Part shown: piece by piece, positions 1 through 11,300 of the stretch | How positions within the stretch are numbered: the stretch's first letter is position 1 | Layout of the letters: every line of letters starts with the position of its first letter | Assembly (NCBI GenBank): GCA_900771365.1 | Contig: CAAGNU010000301.1 | Coordinates: 1-42,649 of the forward strand | Reading direction: 5' to 3' | Length of the DNA: 42,649 nt | Source of the DNA: Bacteroidales bacterium | GTDB taxonomy: Bacteria > Bacteroidota > Bacteroidia > Bacteroidales > P3 | Translations under genes and position numbers: made by a program | The notes under the pieces: generated by a model | The model's input: only the letters and a program-made list of their open reading frames with translations | What the model was told of the DNA's origin: nothing | Databases searched by the model: none

Positions 1-118
1 AGCTTCGGTCTCGAAAGTAAACTTTCGGACTCTCAGCTTTCGAAATGTTCCGAAAGGGGAGGCTGCCGCGTCATTCCGGCACAAATTGTACTTTTTGTGG
101 CAATTGCGGATAATCATT

Positions 119-158
119 AAAAAAAAAGCCCGGCTGCTTCTCGTGAAGCCAGCCGGGC
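119..158 (-). terminator. Rho-independent terminator after tRNA-Gln
   Basis: A GC-rich stem is formed by 128-140 and 145-158 with one bulged base and a TCGT loop. On the minus strand it is followed by nine T residues (119-127). It lies 10 bases beyond the 3' end of the tRNA-Gln gene, so it most likely ends that transcript. Confidence 0.88.
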
Positions 159-167
159 ATTGTAGCT

Positions 168-241
168 TGGTTGTCCAACCAGGATTCGAACCTGGACTGA
201 CAGAACCAAAATCTGGAGTGCTGCCATTACACCATTGGACA
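168..241 (-). tRNA. tRNA-Gln (anticodon TTG)
   Basis: On the minus strand the acceptor arms TGTCCAA and TTGGACA pair perfectly. The T arm carries GGTTCGAATCC and the anticodon loop reads TTTTGGT with anticodon TTG, which decodes CAA as glutamine. The discriminator base is A and the 3' CCA is encoded (168-170). The gene has its own Bacteroidetes-type promoter upstream and a hairpin plus T-run terminator downstream, so it appears to be an independent transcription unit. Confidence 0.95.
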
Positions 242-300
242 AGCCGTCTTGTGGTCAAAACGCACAGACTTTGCAGCCTTTTCGTTCCGTTTTGAGTTTG

Positions 301-331
301 CAAAGATACGAAGTTTTTTTCACTTAACAAA
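301..331 (-). promoter_or_regulatory. Bacteroidetes sigma-ABfr-type promoter of tRNA-Gln
   Basis: On the minus strand TTTG (328-331) is followed after exactly 19 bases by TATCTTTG (301-308), matching the Bacteroidetes -33/-7 consensus (TTTG, then TAnnTTTG). The expected start falls about 50 bases ahead of the mature tRNA. The context CTTCGTATCTTTGCAAAC is nearly the same as at the tRNA-Val promoter. Confidence 0.82.
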
Positions 332-411
332 AAAAAGTTTCATTCTAAGAGCTTCAAATTAGCCCAAAAGCGAGGAAAACTTGCACGCATGACATTATAT
401 AATATTATATA

Positions 412-999
412 TTAATATATTATACAACTATCGCAACATACCATTCTGAGCAGCCTTCCGTCATCATTCCATGCCCCGTAGAGCTTGTTTTGGCGTGTTT
501 TTTCGATAAGATTTTCAAGCATTTTTGCAAAATTGACCGGGTTGCTGCGCGACCGCTGAAGGTTGCAGATACGTATGTCGCGGTACAGCTGAGGGAACGA
601 GCAGAAGTTGCGCCACACCTCGGGGTCGCGCTGCAAGGCCTCCAGGACATCCTTATCAATAGTGACGCTATAGTGAGGCGGAAGCACGGTCAGACCCGCC
701 TCAGTCATCAGCCCCAAGGACTCAAGACGGCGGCACCGTGCCACGTTGAGAGCAGACCAGAAGCTGCCTTTCTGGCGGGGCGTGAAACGCTGGTACAGCA
801 CACCGTCGATATGGGAAACCGTAGAATCAATCCAGCCAAAGCAGAGCGCCTCCTCGACATAGTCGAGGTAGGAGGGCACCTCAGGGGGATGGACTTTGGA
901 ACGCGAACAGCGCACCCAGCACTCGGACTGCTCGCGATGGTGCTGTTGGAGCCATGCGCGGAACTCTTGCCGCGACTGGATGTCCAGCTTGTACTTCAT
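412..999 (-). CDS. YdeI/OmdA family protein
   Basis: This is a 195-residue soluble protein of the YdeI/OmpD-associated family. The family hallmarks are visible: an N-terminal WLQQHH-type helix, the block EEALCFGWIDS at about residues 49-59, and QRFTPRQKGSFWSALN at about 70-85. In other bacteria the family has been linked to envelope or cationic-peptide stress resistance, but no reaction is established, so the role here is open. The ATG lies 4 bases after the tilS stop, which implies cotranscription with tilS and the giant secreted-protein gene. The C-terminal end (CCDSCIIY) is cysteine-rich and runs into AT-rich DNA, where the family usually ends in basic residues. Confidence 0.8.
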   Translation of the reverse strand: MKYKLDIQSRQEFRAWLQQHHREQSECWVRCSRSKVHPPEVPSYLDYVEEALCFGWIDSTVSHIDGVLYQRFTPRQKGSFWSALNVARCRRLESLGLMTEAGLTVLPPHYSVTIDKDVLEALQRDPEVWRNFCSFPQLYRDIRICNLQRSRSNPVNFAKMLENLIEKTRQNKLYGAWNDDGRLLRMVCCDSCIIY

Positions 1000-1003
1000 G
1001 ACG

Positions 1004-2308
1004 TTATTGCTCTATCACCACGGTGAGGATGGTATGGGTCTGCGGCGTGACACGATGGGGGTGGTCCGTCCGGCATCCGACAATCCAAAGAATGGCATCC
1101 TCCGCATCGACCAGAAGAAGTTGACGCTGCTTGTCGAGAAGGCTGAACTTATGGTCGGAGAAATAGTCGCTCAAGAGCTGCGTGCCATGCGCCATGCCAA
1201 GGGGCTGGAAGCGGTCGCCCTCACGCCATGGGCGAAGCCGCAAGGGCTGCACCACGGTGTCGGCATCGAAGACGGCTGTGTGCCGCGGCAGCCGACGGGG
1301 GTTGAAGCCTTCGGGACACGGAGCAAGCGAGAAGGAGAACGAGGGCAGAGCCTCTTGCAAGCCCTCTTTGGGGGTGATGAGGAGCATCCCGCGGTCGAGC
1401 ACGGCGACGTGCGTGGCCGAGAGGAAACGGCGGCCAGGATGCGAGGCATGAAGTATATCGGAGACCTCGGCCATGTTGAAGCCGTAGGGACGCAGCAGTT
1501 CGAAAAACAGCTGCGGGAGGGTTCTCTCAGGAAGCCCCAACACATCGGCAGTCGAAAGTCGAACACGGATGCTGCCATCCTCATGGTGGGTGAGCAGCCG
1601 GCTGCGGAGGGGCTGAAGGAGGGCATGATAGAGCTGTTCGACCGACTGGAGGTGCTGCATGGTCTGCTGAAGGCTGCGGTCGGCAGCAGGCTGGAGTTCC
1701 CGCAGCAGGGGCATGACTTGGTGGCGGACCTGATTGCGGCGATAGTCGAGCGAGGAATTGGTCACATCTTCGACATGGGCAAGGCCATGCTCTGCGGCAT
1801 AGCGCTCTATCTCGTCGCGGCCAAAGGGCAGCAGGGGGCGGACGATGTGACCCTGCACAGGCAGGATGCCGTGAAGACCCGCAAGACCCGTGCCACGAAG
1901 GAGGTTGAGGAAGAAGGTCTCGGACGCATCGTCTCTGTGATGGGCCGTGAGAATGGCCGCATAGCCTTGCTCGGACATGACCTGCTCGAAGAAAGTGTAG
2001 CGGAGCTTCCGCGCAGCGTCCTCGATGCAGAGTTTGTGCTCGTGAGCGTAGGCAAGGGTGTCGAACCTGGCAAGATGGAAGGGGACGTGGTAGCGCTCGG
2101 CCATGTCCCGGACAAAGCGCTCGTCGCGATCGCAGTCGCCTGGGCGCAGCGCGAAGTTGCAATGAGCTATGGCGAAAGGATAGCCCGCGGCATACATGAG
2201 ATGTGCCAGGACGGAGGAATCCACCCCCCCACTAACGGCAAGCAGCACCTGCTGCCCCGTAGGGAAGAGGTGCTGCTGCTGCGTGTGTGCTAAGAATTGT
2301 TGTAGCAC
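1004..2308 (-). CDS. tilS: tRNA(Ile)-lysidine synthase TilS
   Basis: TilS attaches lysine to C34 of the CAU-anticodon isoleucine tRNA, using ATP, so that it reads AUA codons as isoleucine. The 434-residue protein shows the N-type ATP pyrophosphatase P-loop SGGVDSS (26-32), the HCNFALRPGDCDRDE block, the AHHRDD motif and the RRNQVRH motif near 187. A C-terminal TilS domain follows. The length is normal for the family. The start is GTG at 2308, and its first G is also the last base of the upstream TAG stop (TAGTG). Translation is therefore probably coupled to the giant gene upstream. TilS is essential in most bacteria, which makes this coupling notable. Confidence 0.93.
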   Translation of the reverse strand: MLQQFLAHTQQQHLFPTGQQVLLAVSGGVDSSVLAHLMYAAGYPFAIAHCNFALRPGDCDRDERFVRDMAERYHVPFHLARFDTLAYAHEHKLCIEDAARKLRYTFFEQVMSEQGYAAILTAHHRDDASETFFLNLLRGTGLAGLHGILPVQGHIVRPLLPFGRDEIERYAAEHGLAHVEDVTNSSLDYRRNQVRHQVMPLLRELQPAADRSLQQTMQHLQSVEQLYHALLQPLRSRLLTHHEDGSIRVRLSTADVLGLPERTLPQLFFELLRPYGFNMAEVSDILHASHPGRRFLSATHVAVLDRGMLLITPKEGLQEALPSFSFSLAPCPEGFNPRRLPRHTAVFDADTVVQPLRLRPWREGDRFQPLGMAHGTQLLSDYFSDHKFSLLDKQRQLLLVDAEDAILWIVGCRTDHPHRVTPQTHTILTVVIEQ

Positions 2309-5300
2309 TATTTGATGATCATCTTGTTCATACGACGCTCGCCGCCGAACTCGATACCATAGTAGTAGACGCCGGCTGCCAGGCTGCCACGGTCGAAGGT
2401 GATTGTATGACGGCCTTCGGCATAGGAGGCTTCCTTCTCGTAGACTCGGCGACCAATCATGTCGGAGACGAAGAAGCGGACATTACCACTATTGGGGATG
2501 GCAAATTCGACAGAGGTCTTGGCATCGTAGGGGTTGGGGTAGTTCTGCTCAAGAGCGAAGTCGGGATTGTCAATCAGCGGGACGCTCTCGAAGTAGTTGA
2601 TGACTTCGACGATAGAAGTCTGGTCGTTAGCCGGATTCTCATCACCGCTGGGGATCTGAATATTGCCAGTACCCGTGTACTCTCTGGTGGGAGACTTCGG
2701 CACCTTCAACTCGACACCTCTTGAGTTCTGAAGGACGACATAGCGGGTCTGACCCGGATCAAAGGTCAACTCATTAGCCGAGACGTTGCGTTTCAAATCA
2801 ACGCCGTTAACACGAACCTTGACGGTGTAGTTACCAACAAAAGGCAGCGTGCCATTGTTGGTAATCTGCGCACGCACACGGCAGGAGTCGGTCATGTTCT
2901 CTTCGACTTGGACTTTATCGATAGACATCTCATCATAGCCCGGATCGATGATGGTAGACGTGTCGTTGAGCTGGTTGTTATCGCCATCAACCGCCACATA
3001 TACCGTGACGTATTTCCATTCATTGGATCGGACACTATCGGCAAACTGTGAGAAACGATACACCGTATGTCCATGAGCCGGTATGCCATGCGTGTAGTGG
3101 ACGACTTCTTCAAAACGTGTACTCGGATCGTTATCGTACCAATATCCTGCACGGAAATCGTTACAAGCGTAAGAACCAACGTTGTCCAGAACTGCACAAA
3201 TGTAGACAACATTATGGTCACGTTCGTCGACCATGGCAGCCGTGGCCTGCATATCGACAATGTTACCGATACCCATGATGCGCTTGGAGATGCTGTCGTT
3301 ATAGGGATAGACATCGAGGCCGTAGGAGCACCAAGTGGTCATGAACATGGTGCCGTATGTGGCTCTGTACTTCTTGTGGAAGGTGTAGTTGAAGAACTCT
3401 GTGGAGCCAAGGGGATGACCTATGAGTTCGGCAAAATTGATATGCTCTGTGATGGTGTCGCCCTCGTTGAAAATGAGGTGGACATCGCAGTCCTCAATCT
3501 CGTTCTGGCCGAAGTTACGCAGACGCACGGTGAATGTGAGGCTATCGCCAGCAGTGCAGTTGTCGAGCGGCGAGAGGATGTCGTACATATAGAGGTCGTT
3601 TGCCAAGGGCGAGAGACCAAAGAGTGCACATACGGAGTCGTTATCGGAATAGATGTCGCCAGCCACACGGGTGAAGGCACAAATCTGGAAGGTGTCGGGG
3701 AACTCGCTGGTGATGATGAACGGGTCGGGGAACTCGAACTCGATATCTTCGCCCGAATGAATAACCTGCGAGCAGATGGCCTCATGAGCCAGATAGGTGC
3801 CGAAGGGGATGTAGCCCACGATGAAGTCGGTGATACTATCACGACCGTAGTTGTGGATGGTGATACGCGGTTTGATGGACTGGCCAAACTGAGGATCGGT
3901 GGGGTAGACAATAGCGGTAACACCGAGATCCTGGTCGCGCTGTGCACGTCCGAGTTTGAAGTTGTCGATAGCAGCACCATCTCCGAAGGAGGCACTAGCA
4001 GAGGCTTCAACAGGAGTCTTGTAGACGAAACGGAACTGGACATTTTGGTCGAAGTTACCACTTACGCCCTGAGTTGAGAGCTGATATGTGTTGTAAGCTC
4101 CGTTTGAAGAAGAGCCAGTCCAACCGAGCTCGCCGTCATACCAGCTGGGATCATCCTCCACATCAGCACCGGGGTGAGCGTTGGGGTCGTCGAGCCTGAC
4201 CCAATGTCCCGTCCAGTCGAGATACTCAAGCGTCAGAGAGCTGCCGTTAGTGAGATCCTTGGCCATAAGGAACGAAATGGTATCGGTTCGAATCTGACTG
4301 ATATTGATCCTGGGCATGTAGAGGACACTGCGGTTGCCGTACTTGCCTGTGGTGATGGTCTGGGTGGCACTCGTGACCATGGCGTTGGGCGAAGAGTAGG
4401 CAGAAGAGATGTGGCTCTTTGCAGGCGTGCTGCGCTCGAAGTAGTTGCGGGTGAAATTATTGGTACCTGCGGGAATATACCACTTGCTGATGTCTTGGTC
4501 GAAGCTATCGATAAAACGAGGCTCAACGACATACCAGCGATGATACTGATAATTCAGCGTGGGTCTATAGAACGCGGTATCCGTGTCTGAGGGGAGGTAA
4601 ACGGCAGCCACAAAGTCAGAGGTGCCTTCATAGAAGTCAATCGTATCAATAGTGATGAGTTCGCTCTTGCCGGCCTCAAGGTTACCGGTCCAGTTGATGG
4701 TACCATTCTGGTTACCGTTAGCACCATTATAGAGATGGTAGTTGATTGTAGCATTCGTCAAAGGCGCCAGACCCGTGTTGGCCATCATGAAGCTGATCTT
4801 ATGGTCATTTTCGGTAACGATGTGTCTGTGAGGTGTGACGACGCGAGTAAGGGCAACATTGAAGGAGTCGAGCCATTTGTCCTCGGTAACATAGAGGAGA
4901 TACTGCTGCATCTGACCGTTTTCATTACTACCAGTTCGGAGACTTTGCTCCTTCAGCACGGTGGTATCGCCAGCCTTGACCCATACAAGCATACGCATGT
5001 AGCCATAATGGGCTCGCTCGTCGATAGTGAGCGGAATCTTGACTTCACGACGGCTATGGACAACCTTGCTGTAGATAGGAACTCTGCCAGAGGATGTCAT
5101 CATAGAATCGAAGCAGAGGTTTTCAACACCAGCTGTGTCGAAGATACCATCACGGTTGTAGTCGATAGCAACCATAAGGCAGGCCTCAGAGGTGGAATCC
5201 ATCTCGTCCTGGTTGTTGGCGACCTCAACGGTCAGCGTATCAACCGTACCACGACGTACAACAAGGTGCGGAGTCTCTGCATTGGACTCATTGTAGGCGC

Positions 5301-8300
5301 CTAAGACGAGATTGGTGTAGCCAATCATGTCGGGCATGACATTATCCAATGTATAATAGCTGACGCGGGTGATATCAAAGCCTTCGGGTGCTGTAGGCGC
5401 ATAGCCGTCCTCATTGTTTGCAGCGTAAGTGGACTCAGGCAAGGAGCGGAAGGTGTGCACCGTGCGGAGGGTATCGTTACCGCGCTGCTGATCATTGGGA
5501 TGATAGACCCAGGCGTTCAGCGTGTAAGTCACGCCAGTTAAGGGCTGGTTGATTGCAAGGAGAGCGGTATCGAAGGTATAGTCGAAGTAGTCGACATCAT
5601 CGCCAACACGTCCACGGAAGGTATGACGAACAGTATCGTGAACCTCAAGATAGGTGGTACGGCCATTAGCGTTCATGAACTTGAATGCGATGGGGATGTT
5701 GGAGACTGGGCCGGAACCATAGTTGACAACACGCAGGGTGACAGTATCGTTCTCCAAGTAGACACGTCCTGAAGCACGAGGCGAACGGACTTCGGAGATA
5801 GAGACGTCGCAGTAAAGCGGAGGATTGATGCCGACATTGATGGGCACATAGTAGCTGGGGCAGTTCTTATTGCTCCAAGCATTCAGATAGTAGACCGAGT
5901 CGTGGAAGTACTGCGGGGTATTGCTCCAATGTGTGGAACGGTTGTAGTTGTTGTTACCATTGTAGAAGAACGCATCGCTCGTGGTAGGTATAGTATCGGC
6001 AGGATTGCGGTACCAACGAATCACACGGCTTTCATTCTGCGTAGCATAGAGGTTGCCATACGAGCCATAGTCCACCATGGTGTCGTGAACCTCGGGAGGA
6101 TCAGGCGTATGGTTCGTAGTGACGTTCTGATAGTTGGTAGTATCGTTGAGCGGTTTGACATCGTATTGGAAGTTGATGAATCCGCGGAACTTCAGGGTTG
6201 CATCGATGTGGTTGTTGCCCGTGGGATAGAGATTCGGCCAGAACGGAGCATGGTTCACAACATCCTCTTCTGTGCCTTGAGGCAGATTTCTGGAGAAGTT
6301 TGCCACATCATCACTGCTATAGCCAGGAATGTTGGGGAAGGATGCACCAGTAGGAGTCTGACAATAGTAGTCGTAACCTAAGTTGAACTGGAAGCTGGCA
6401 GGGAACTCCTTATAGCCTACGTTTTTAATCTTGTACTTGATAGGCATGGCGTACATACGACAGTGTCTGGGGTGCAGGAGCGTGTCGACCGTATCAAGAA
6501 CAGTAACAGAGACCAACTGGAGGTTGTAAGCAGGATAGATGAACATATTTGCAGTGTCTCGGTTGTCCAAGGTGTCTGCATCAACAACGCCTGGAGCGGT
6601 ATTGATGACAACAACCACTTGCTGCTCATCAACAATGCCTAACGGAGAAGCAATCTTGACGGAGTCCTCGACCATAGTGCGGAGTGGCACACGGCCAAGA
6701 GAACGGGTCTCAGAAATAACGGGAGGATTGGCGTCTAACATATAGGCATACCAAGTGACATTGTTCTCAGGACCGTTACCATTGTTGTAAAATCTTGCCC
6801 TGACCAGGATGGAGTCTGTCTCGATGTTGTAGACTTCAGCATTGTTGCCCGTGGTTACTGTGGGCATCATCGGTGAGAGAATTTCGGCAACAGTAAGGTT
6901 GTGCGTGGTACGGCCAAATTCATGAGAACCGATAGTGGGTGCAGGAATCTGAGGACGGATTGTTCCAAAGACGTCCGTTGTCACATCGGGGTTGTACTGA
7001 GCCAAGCCTGCAAACTGAGCCAAAGCGCAGCGCAAGTCGTAAGGCTCTCTGACGAAGTAGGGGAACTCCTCCATAGAGTTGACATCCTTGCCATTCACAC
7101 GGCGCAGGGTGTCGAGGTTCTGACATTCGGGGGTGCCCCATTTGACAAACTTACGAGCACCTGTTGCTGTGGTGTCGGCATTGGACCAATAAACGTTGAA
7201 GTTGGAGGAGGCCATACAGGTATCGATAGCGATATAAGCGGCAAAGCCCTTACTCTCGTTTCTGAAGATGTTGTTCAGTGCATGAATCTGCGAGGAGTTC
7301 TGGACACTGAAGGTACGTGTGGCGGCCTGATTGGCACCCGCATACAGATATGCAGTGTTGAAGAGGACGTTAACATACTTGGACAAGGAGTCAATCCAGA
7401 TACCCGATGAAGAGAGGGAAGCAACAGCACTACCCGAAGTAGCAATCATGTTGTTGTAGACTGTGACACGGTCGATATTGGTACCCGTACAATGGTTGAG
7501 CTGGATACCGCGCTTACCACCCGTCTTGTCATCCACGAGGAAGACGAAGTTACGCTGAACGGCGGCATGCTTAGCATCGGAGATATAAATACCTGTGAGG
7601 GGCTTACCTGCAACAGTAACACCCGAAGCGATGCTGTCGTCGTTAACCTTGACGGTATCGCAAGCACGGAGATAAACGCCCTGGTACCAGAAGTTGGTGA
7701 TATCATTGTTGGTGATGTTGATATTGTCGCTATGCACGTTCATGTAGGAGCGGACGCCATAATAGCCACTATCAATAACGCAGTTGTCGATAGTTACATA
7801 GTGGTTCTCGCTACCAAGAAGGACAACGTTGGCGTTAGTCGAAGAAGCCGTAGTCTTCTTAGAACGGAGGACGCAGTTGCGGAAAGCAATATTTGTTGAA
7901 CCGTCGATACGAAGAGCATTGGCGTAAATGTTGTTGCCCGAACCAGAGGTGTAGTTACCATAGATGTAAATGCTGTCGAAGGTGACGTAGTTGGCACCAT
8001 TCATGTAGACAACATAGTTGTTCGCATTAGTCGGCGCGGTCTTGATGGTTGCCATCTCCGTAGAGCCCGAAACGGTCTTAAATGTAACGGTGTTGTCAAA
8101 GCTTGCGCCCGGGATGTTGTTGATAACAATCTGTTCGTTGAATGTCTGCGGGCAGAGCTCAAAGGTGACCGGACCAGCAACACCTGCATTATGCAAGGTA
8201 TCGATAGCGGTGGTCAGCGTGGTATAGTCATGACCCGTGCAGTTACCAATAACATAGGTGCCTTCGCAGAAACGGACGTTGAATGAACGACTGATAGTAT

Positions 8301-11300
8301 CGTTGGAGAGGACGCTGTCGCCCGTCACTTTCACGACTGCGGTGATGGTGTGACGGCCAGGCGTCAGGTGCGTACTGAGCAGCGGAACAGTACGGTTATA
8401 TCCAAGACCTAAGTTATTGGCGTTACCCGTGGTCTGCTGCCAGCTGTTATTATCAATCTTGTAACGGAGAGTGTAGTTGTTGATAGCGTTATGGCCCATG
8501 TTCTTCAGCACGACGTCGAGATGCGTGGTGTCGCAAGAAGCGACAACCATCGTATCCAAGCTGGCCGGCCAAACAATGGATGCGTCAACATTCGGCACGC
8601 CAACAACATCGATGAGAATTTCTGCTTCCGCACTCTCACAGCCAGCAGGCTCGTTGAAGCCGAATATGATGTCGGGACGGTTGCCACCCTTAGTGCCCAA
8701 AGTCTGAGTGGCCTGGTCGGAAGAGGCGTTCTGCTTGGTGATAACGCTGTTGGCCTTGGCGGTGTAACGCGTATTGGCACCATTTGCAGGACCTACGGCA
8801 TTCAATGCGCGTGTGATTTCAATCACAATGTTGGAGGTTCCGTTCCATGTAAACGGGGTGTTCAGTTTGTGATGGACCCAGCCAAGGTCGTTACTCGTAA
8901 GAGTGAGGTTGTTGGCTGTGTAGACCTGGCTAAGACCCGTGTTGATAAAGTTAGCGTTTGCAAATGTCGCATTGGTGGTGTTGCCCATCTTAATGGTGAA
9001 GTAGCTATATGTAAAGCTGTTCACATTGGCACCCATGCTTTCTAAGAAGAAGGAGAGAGAGGTGATGGTACCAGCTTCGTGGCCTGCATCACGAATCTCA
9101 TCAGGAGTGAAAATATACTGCTCCTTGACGTAACGAGTCTTGGGGTTATAAGGAGAAGGATAGTTGTTGACCGTTGCTGAAGCAAGGGTACCGACATGCG
9201 TGTTGGGAACATCAACAAGAGCGATAGCCTTCACGTAGAAAGTGTCGGGGTGGTAGATGTTCGGCGTGACGTAGGAACCCGAGGTAGTATCCAGCGGATT
9301 GTGATCAGCGTCATACCAGGCGGCGAGAGCCTTGCCTGCAAGACCGCCAGCTGTCAACGTGAGGTTGTCGTCATAGTTGACATTCTGAGGAGAGGTCACT
9401 ATGGGGGTCTCTGGAGTGTAGTGAGCGATATAGGAGCCTCTGCTCGTATCGTTGGAATGGATAGCGTCTCCAGTCACAGAATTGACCCAAACCTTGACAT
9501 TAAAGGTAGTATCGACAGGCTGGTGCATATTCAGCGTGGTCGAGAAGGTGTGTACGAGAGAGGAACGGGGTGCGAGTGCACTGGTGATAACATCCGTGCA
9601 AGCTACGGTAGCACCGCCGTCGAGGCTGCACTTGACCGTCACGGTACCTGCGCTCACAGAGGATGCGCCATAGTTATGAATAGTAACCATTATAGGCTCA
9701 TTGGATGTGAGGTTACATCCCGTGTCTATAACAGGCTCATCAACAGCAATGTCGATAGAAGGAACATTCGTGACGTGGACGTTAACTGCGGAGCGGTAGC
9801 CCTCGCAGCCGTTATCGAAGTAGCGGATGAGGTTAGCCTCGGTTTCGCCGATGTGCATGGGGTTGGCAGCCGTTGCAACCTGCCACTGATTGGCGGTAGG
9901 AGCACCTGTGGGACTTGCTGTTGCAGCGTTTGTAGGCCAAGAAATACGGCGAGCACCTGCAGTAGCAGTGTTCACAGGAGGTGTAACCAAGCAGCCTCCT
10001 TGTGCCAAGTTGATGGACGAGCCTGCCCAGATACCTGTGGGAATGCCCTGAGATGTCCAGTTGGCGGAGGTGGTAATGCTATTGAACGGAACAGCATCAG
10101 CAACACCATGACCATCACGATAGATGATACCGAAATTGGTCGTATAGCCCGGGGTGACCACAGCAGTGCTCGGAGCATAGATAGTACGTGTCGAGTCGCT
10201 GGGGGTAGTCATAGCCTTGAACTGAAGCAGCAAGTTTGCGCCGGGCTGGATGGTGACATTGGGGAGCACCCAGATCTTGGGCGTGCCAGAAGTCTGAACC
10301 ACGATGATGGAGTCGCCCTCGAGATTAGCGGGATAGTCGCCGCAGTTGGTGAGTTCGACAGCAAAGGCCGTGGAGGTGTTCATATAGTTAGGCAAGGGGT
10401 TGGTGGCACCCGTAGCAGTACGGTTGACCTGGACCTCGGTAATCTTCACCAAGGGGAGGTTACGTTTCTGCGAGATATAGAAAGTAGTGTCATCAAAGAG
10501 CGGGTCGGTAACCAGCGTGGGACCATAGTAGAAGCAGGCGGTGTCGTCCATAGAATGATACCAAGAGATACCCGAACGCTGCTGGCGTCCGTAGGAGGCA
10601 ATAGTGTAATAGCTCACAGGCCATGTGTTGATGCCCGCGGTCGGGGTGATGGTAGCCGCTGTGTTGTATGCCACGTTGGTGTTGATAACGGTGGGAGCGG
10701 GAGCAGCATAACGAGAGAGGACGGTATAGGTGCCCGTATCGTTCAAATCATTGGGGTCAAGGTTGCACTTCACCCACCATCTGATATTGTAGGTACGGTC
10801 AGTATTACCTGCACCGCTGGGAAGCGACATGGTACGGGTAGAGAGGTACAGCAGCGTATCGTAGGGACGGCAGTTGGCCGTGCAGGTGAACGTCTGCACA
10901 GGGCCGTTATCGATGCTGTACGAGATGTTGATGGGATGCGAGGCACTGTAGGTGTAGGTGCCGTTACCCACGTTGCGGACGCATACCTCAACAGGAATGC
11001 TGGAAGGAGCGCCGCAGTAGTCTTCGAGAGGCGTGACAAATGCCACCGGGGTGAAGTCGATGGAGAGCGGCACCACCTCGTATGCGCCTAAGCTGGGAGC
11101 CGCGGCGTCACGAGTGGAACCGAAGAGGTCGATAGTAACCTCGGGAACGGGGGTGCCCACGTTACGCAGGAGTGCGTTGAAAGAACGGAGGTCGACGCGG
11201 CAGACAGAGCCGTTAGTGTAGTTGGGGTTGCCAACCACCGAACCCAAATCGCCAGGAACGGCCATGCGCCACTGATTGAGGTTGCTATAGTTAGTGCTAC

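Noticed and set aside
86..295. Small plus-strand open frame over the tRNA-Gln gene
   Set aside because: It overlaps a clear tRNA gene, its terminator and part of its leader, so it is not a protein gene.
896..2293. Long plus-strand open frame (465 codons) across tilS
   Set aside because: It is antisense to tilS, has no family resemblance, and results from GC-rich third positions on the true strand.
9196..11091. 631-codon plus-strand open frame inside the giant gene
   Set aside because: It is antisense to a region with clear CARDB-like and lamin-tail-like coding. The translated protein is repetitive in Val/Gly/Arg without motifs.
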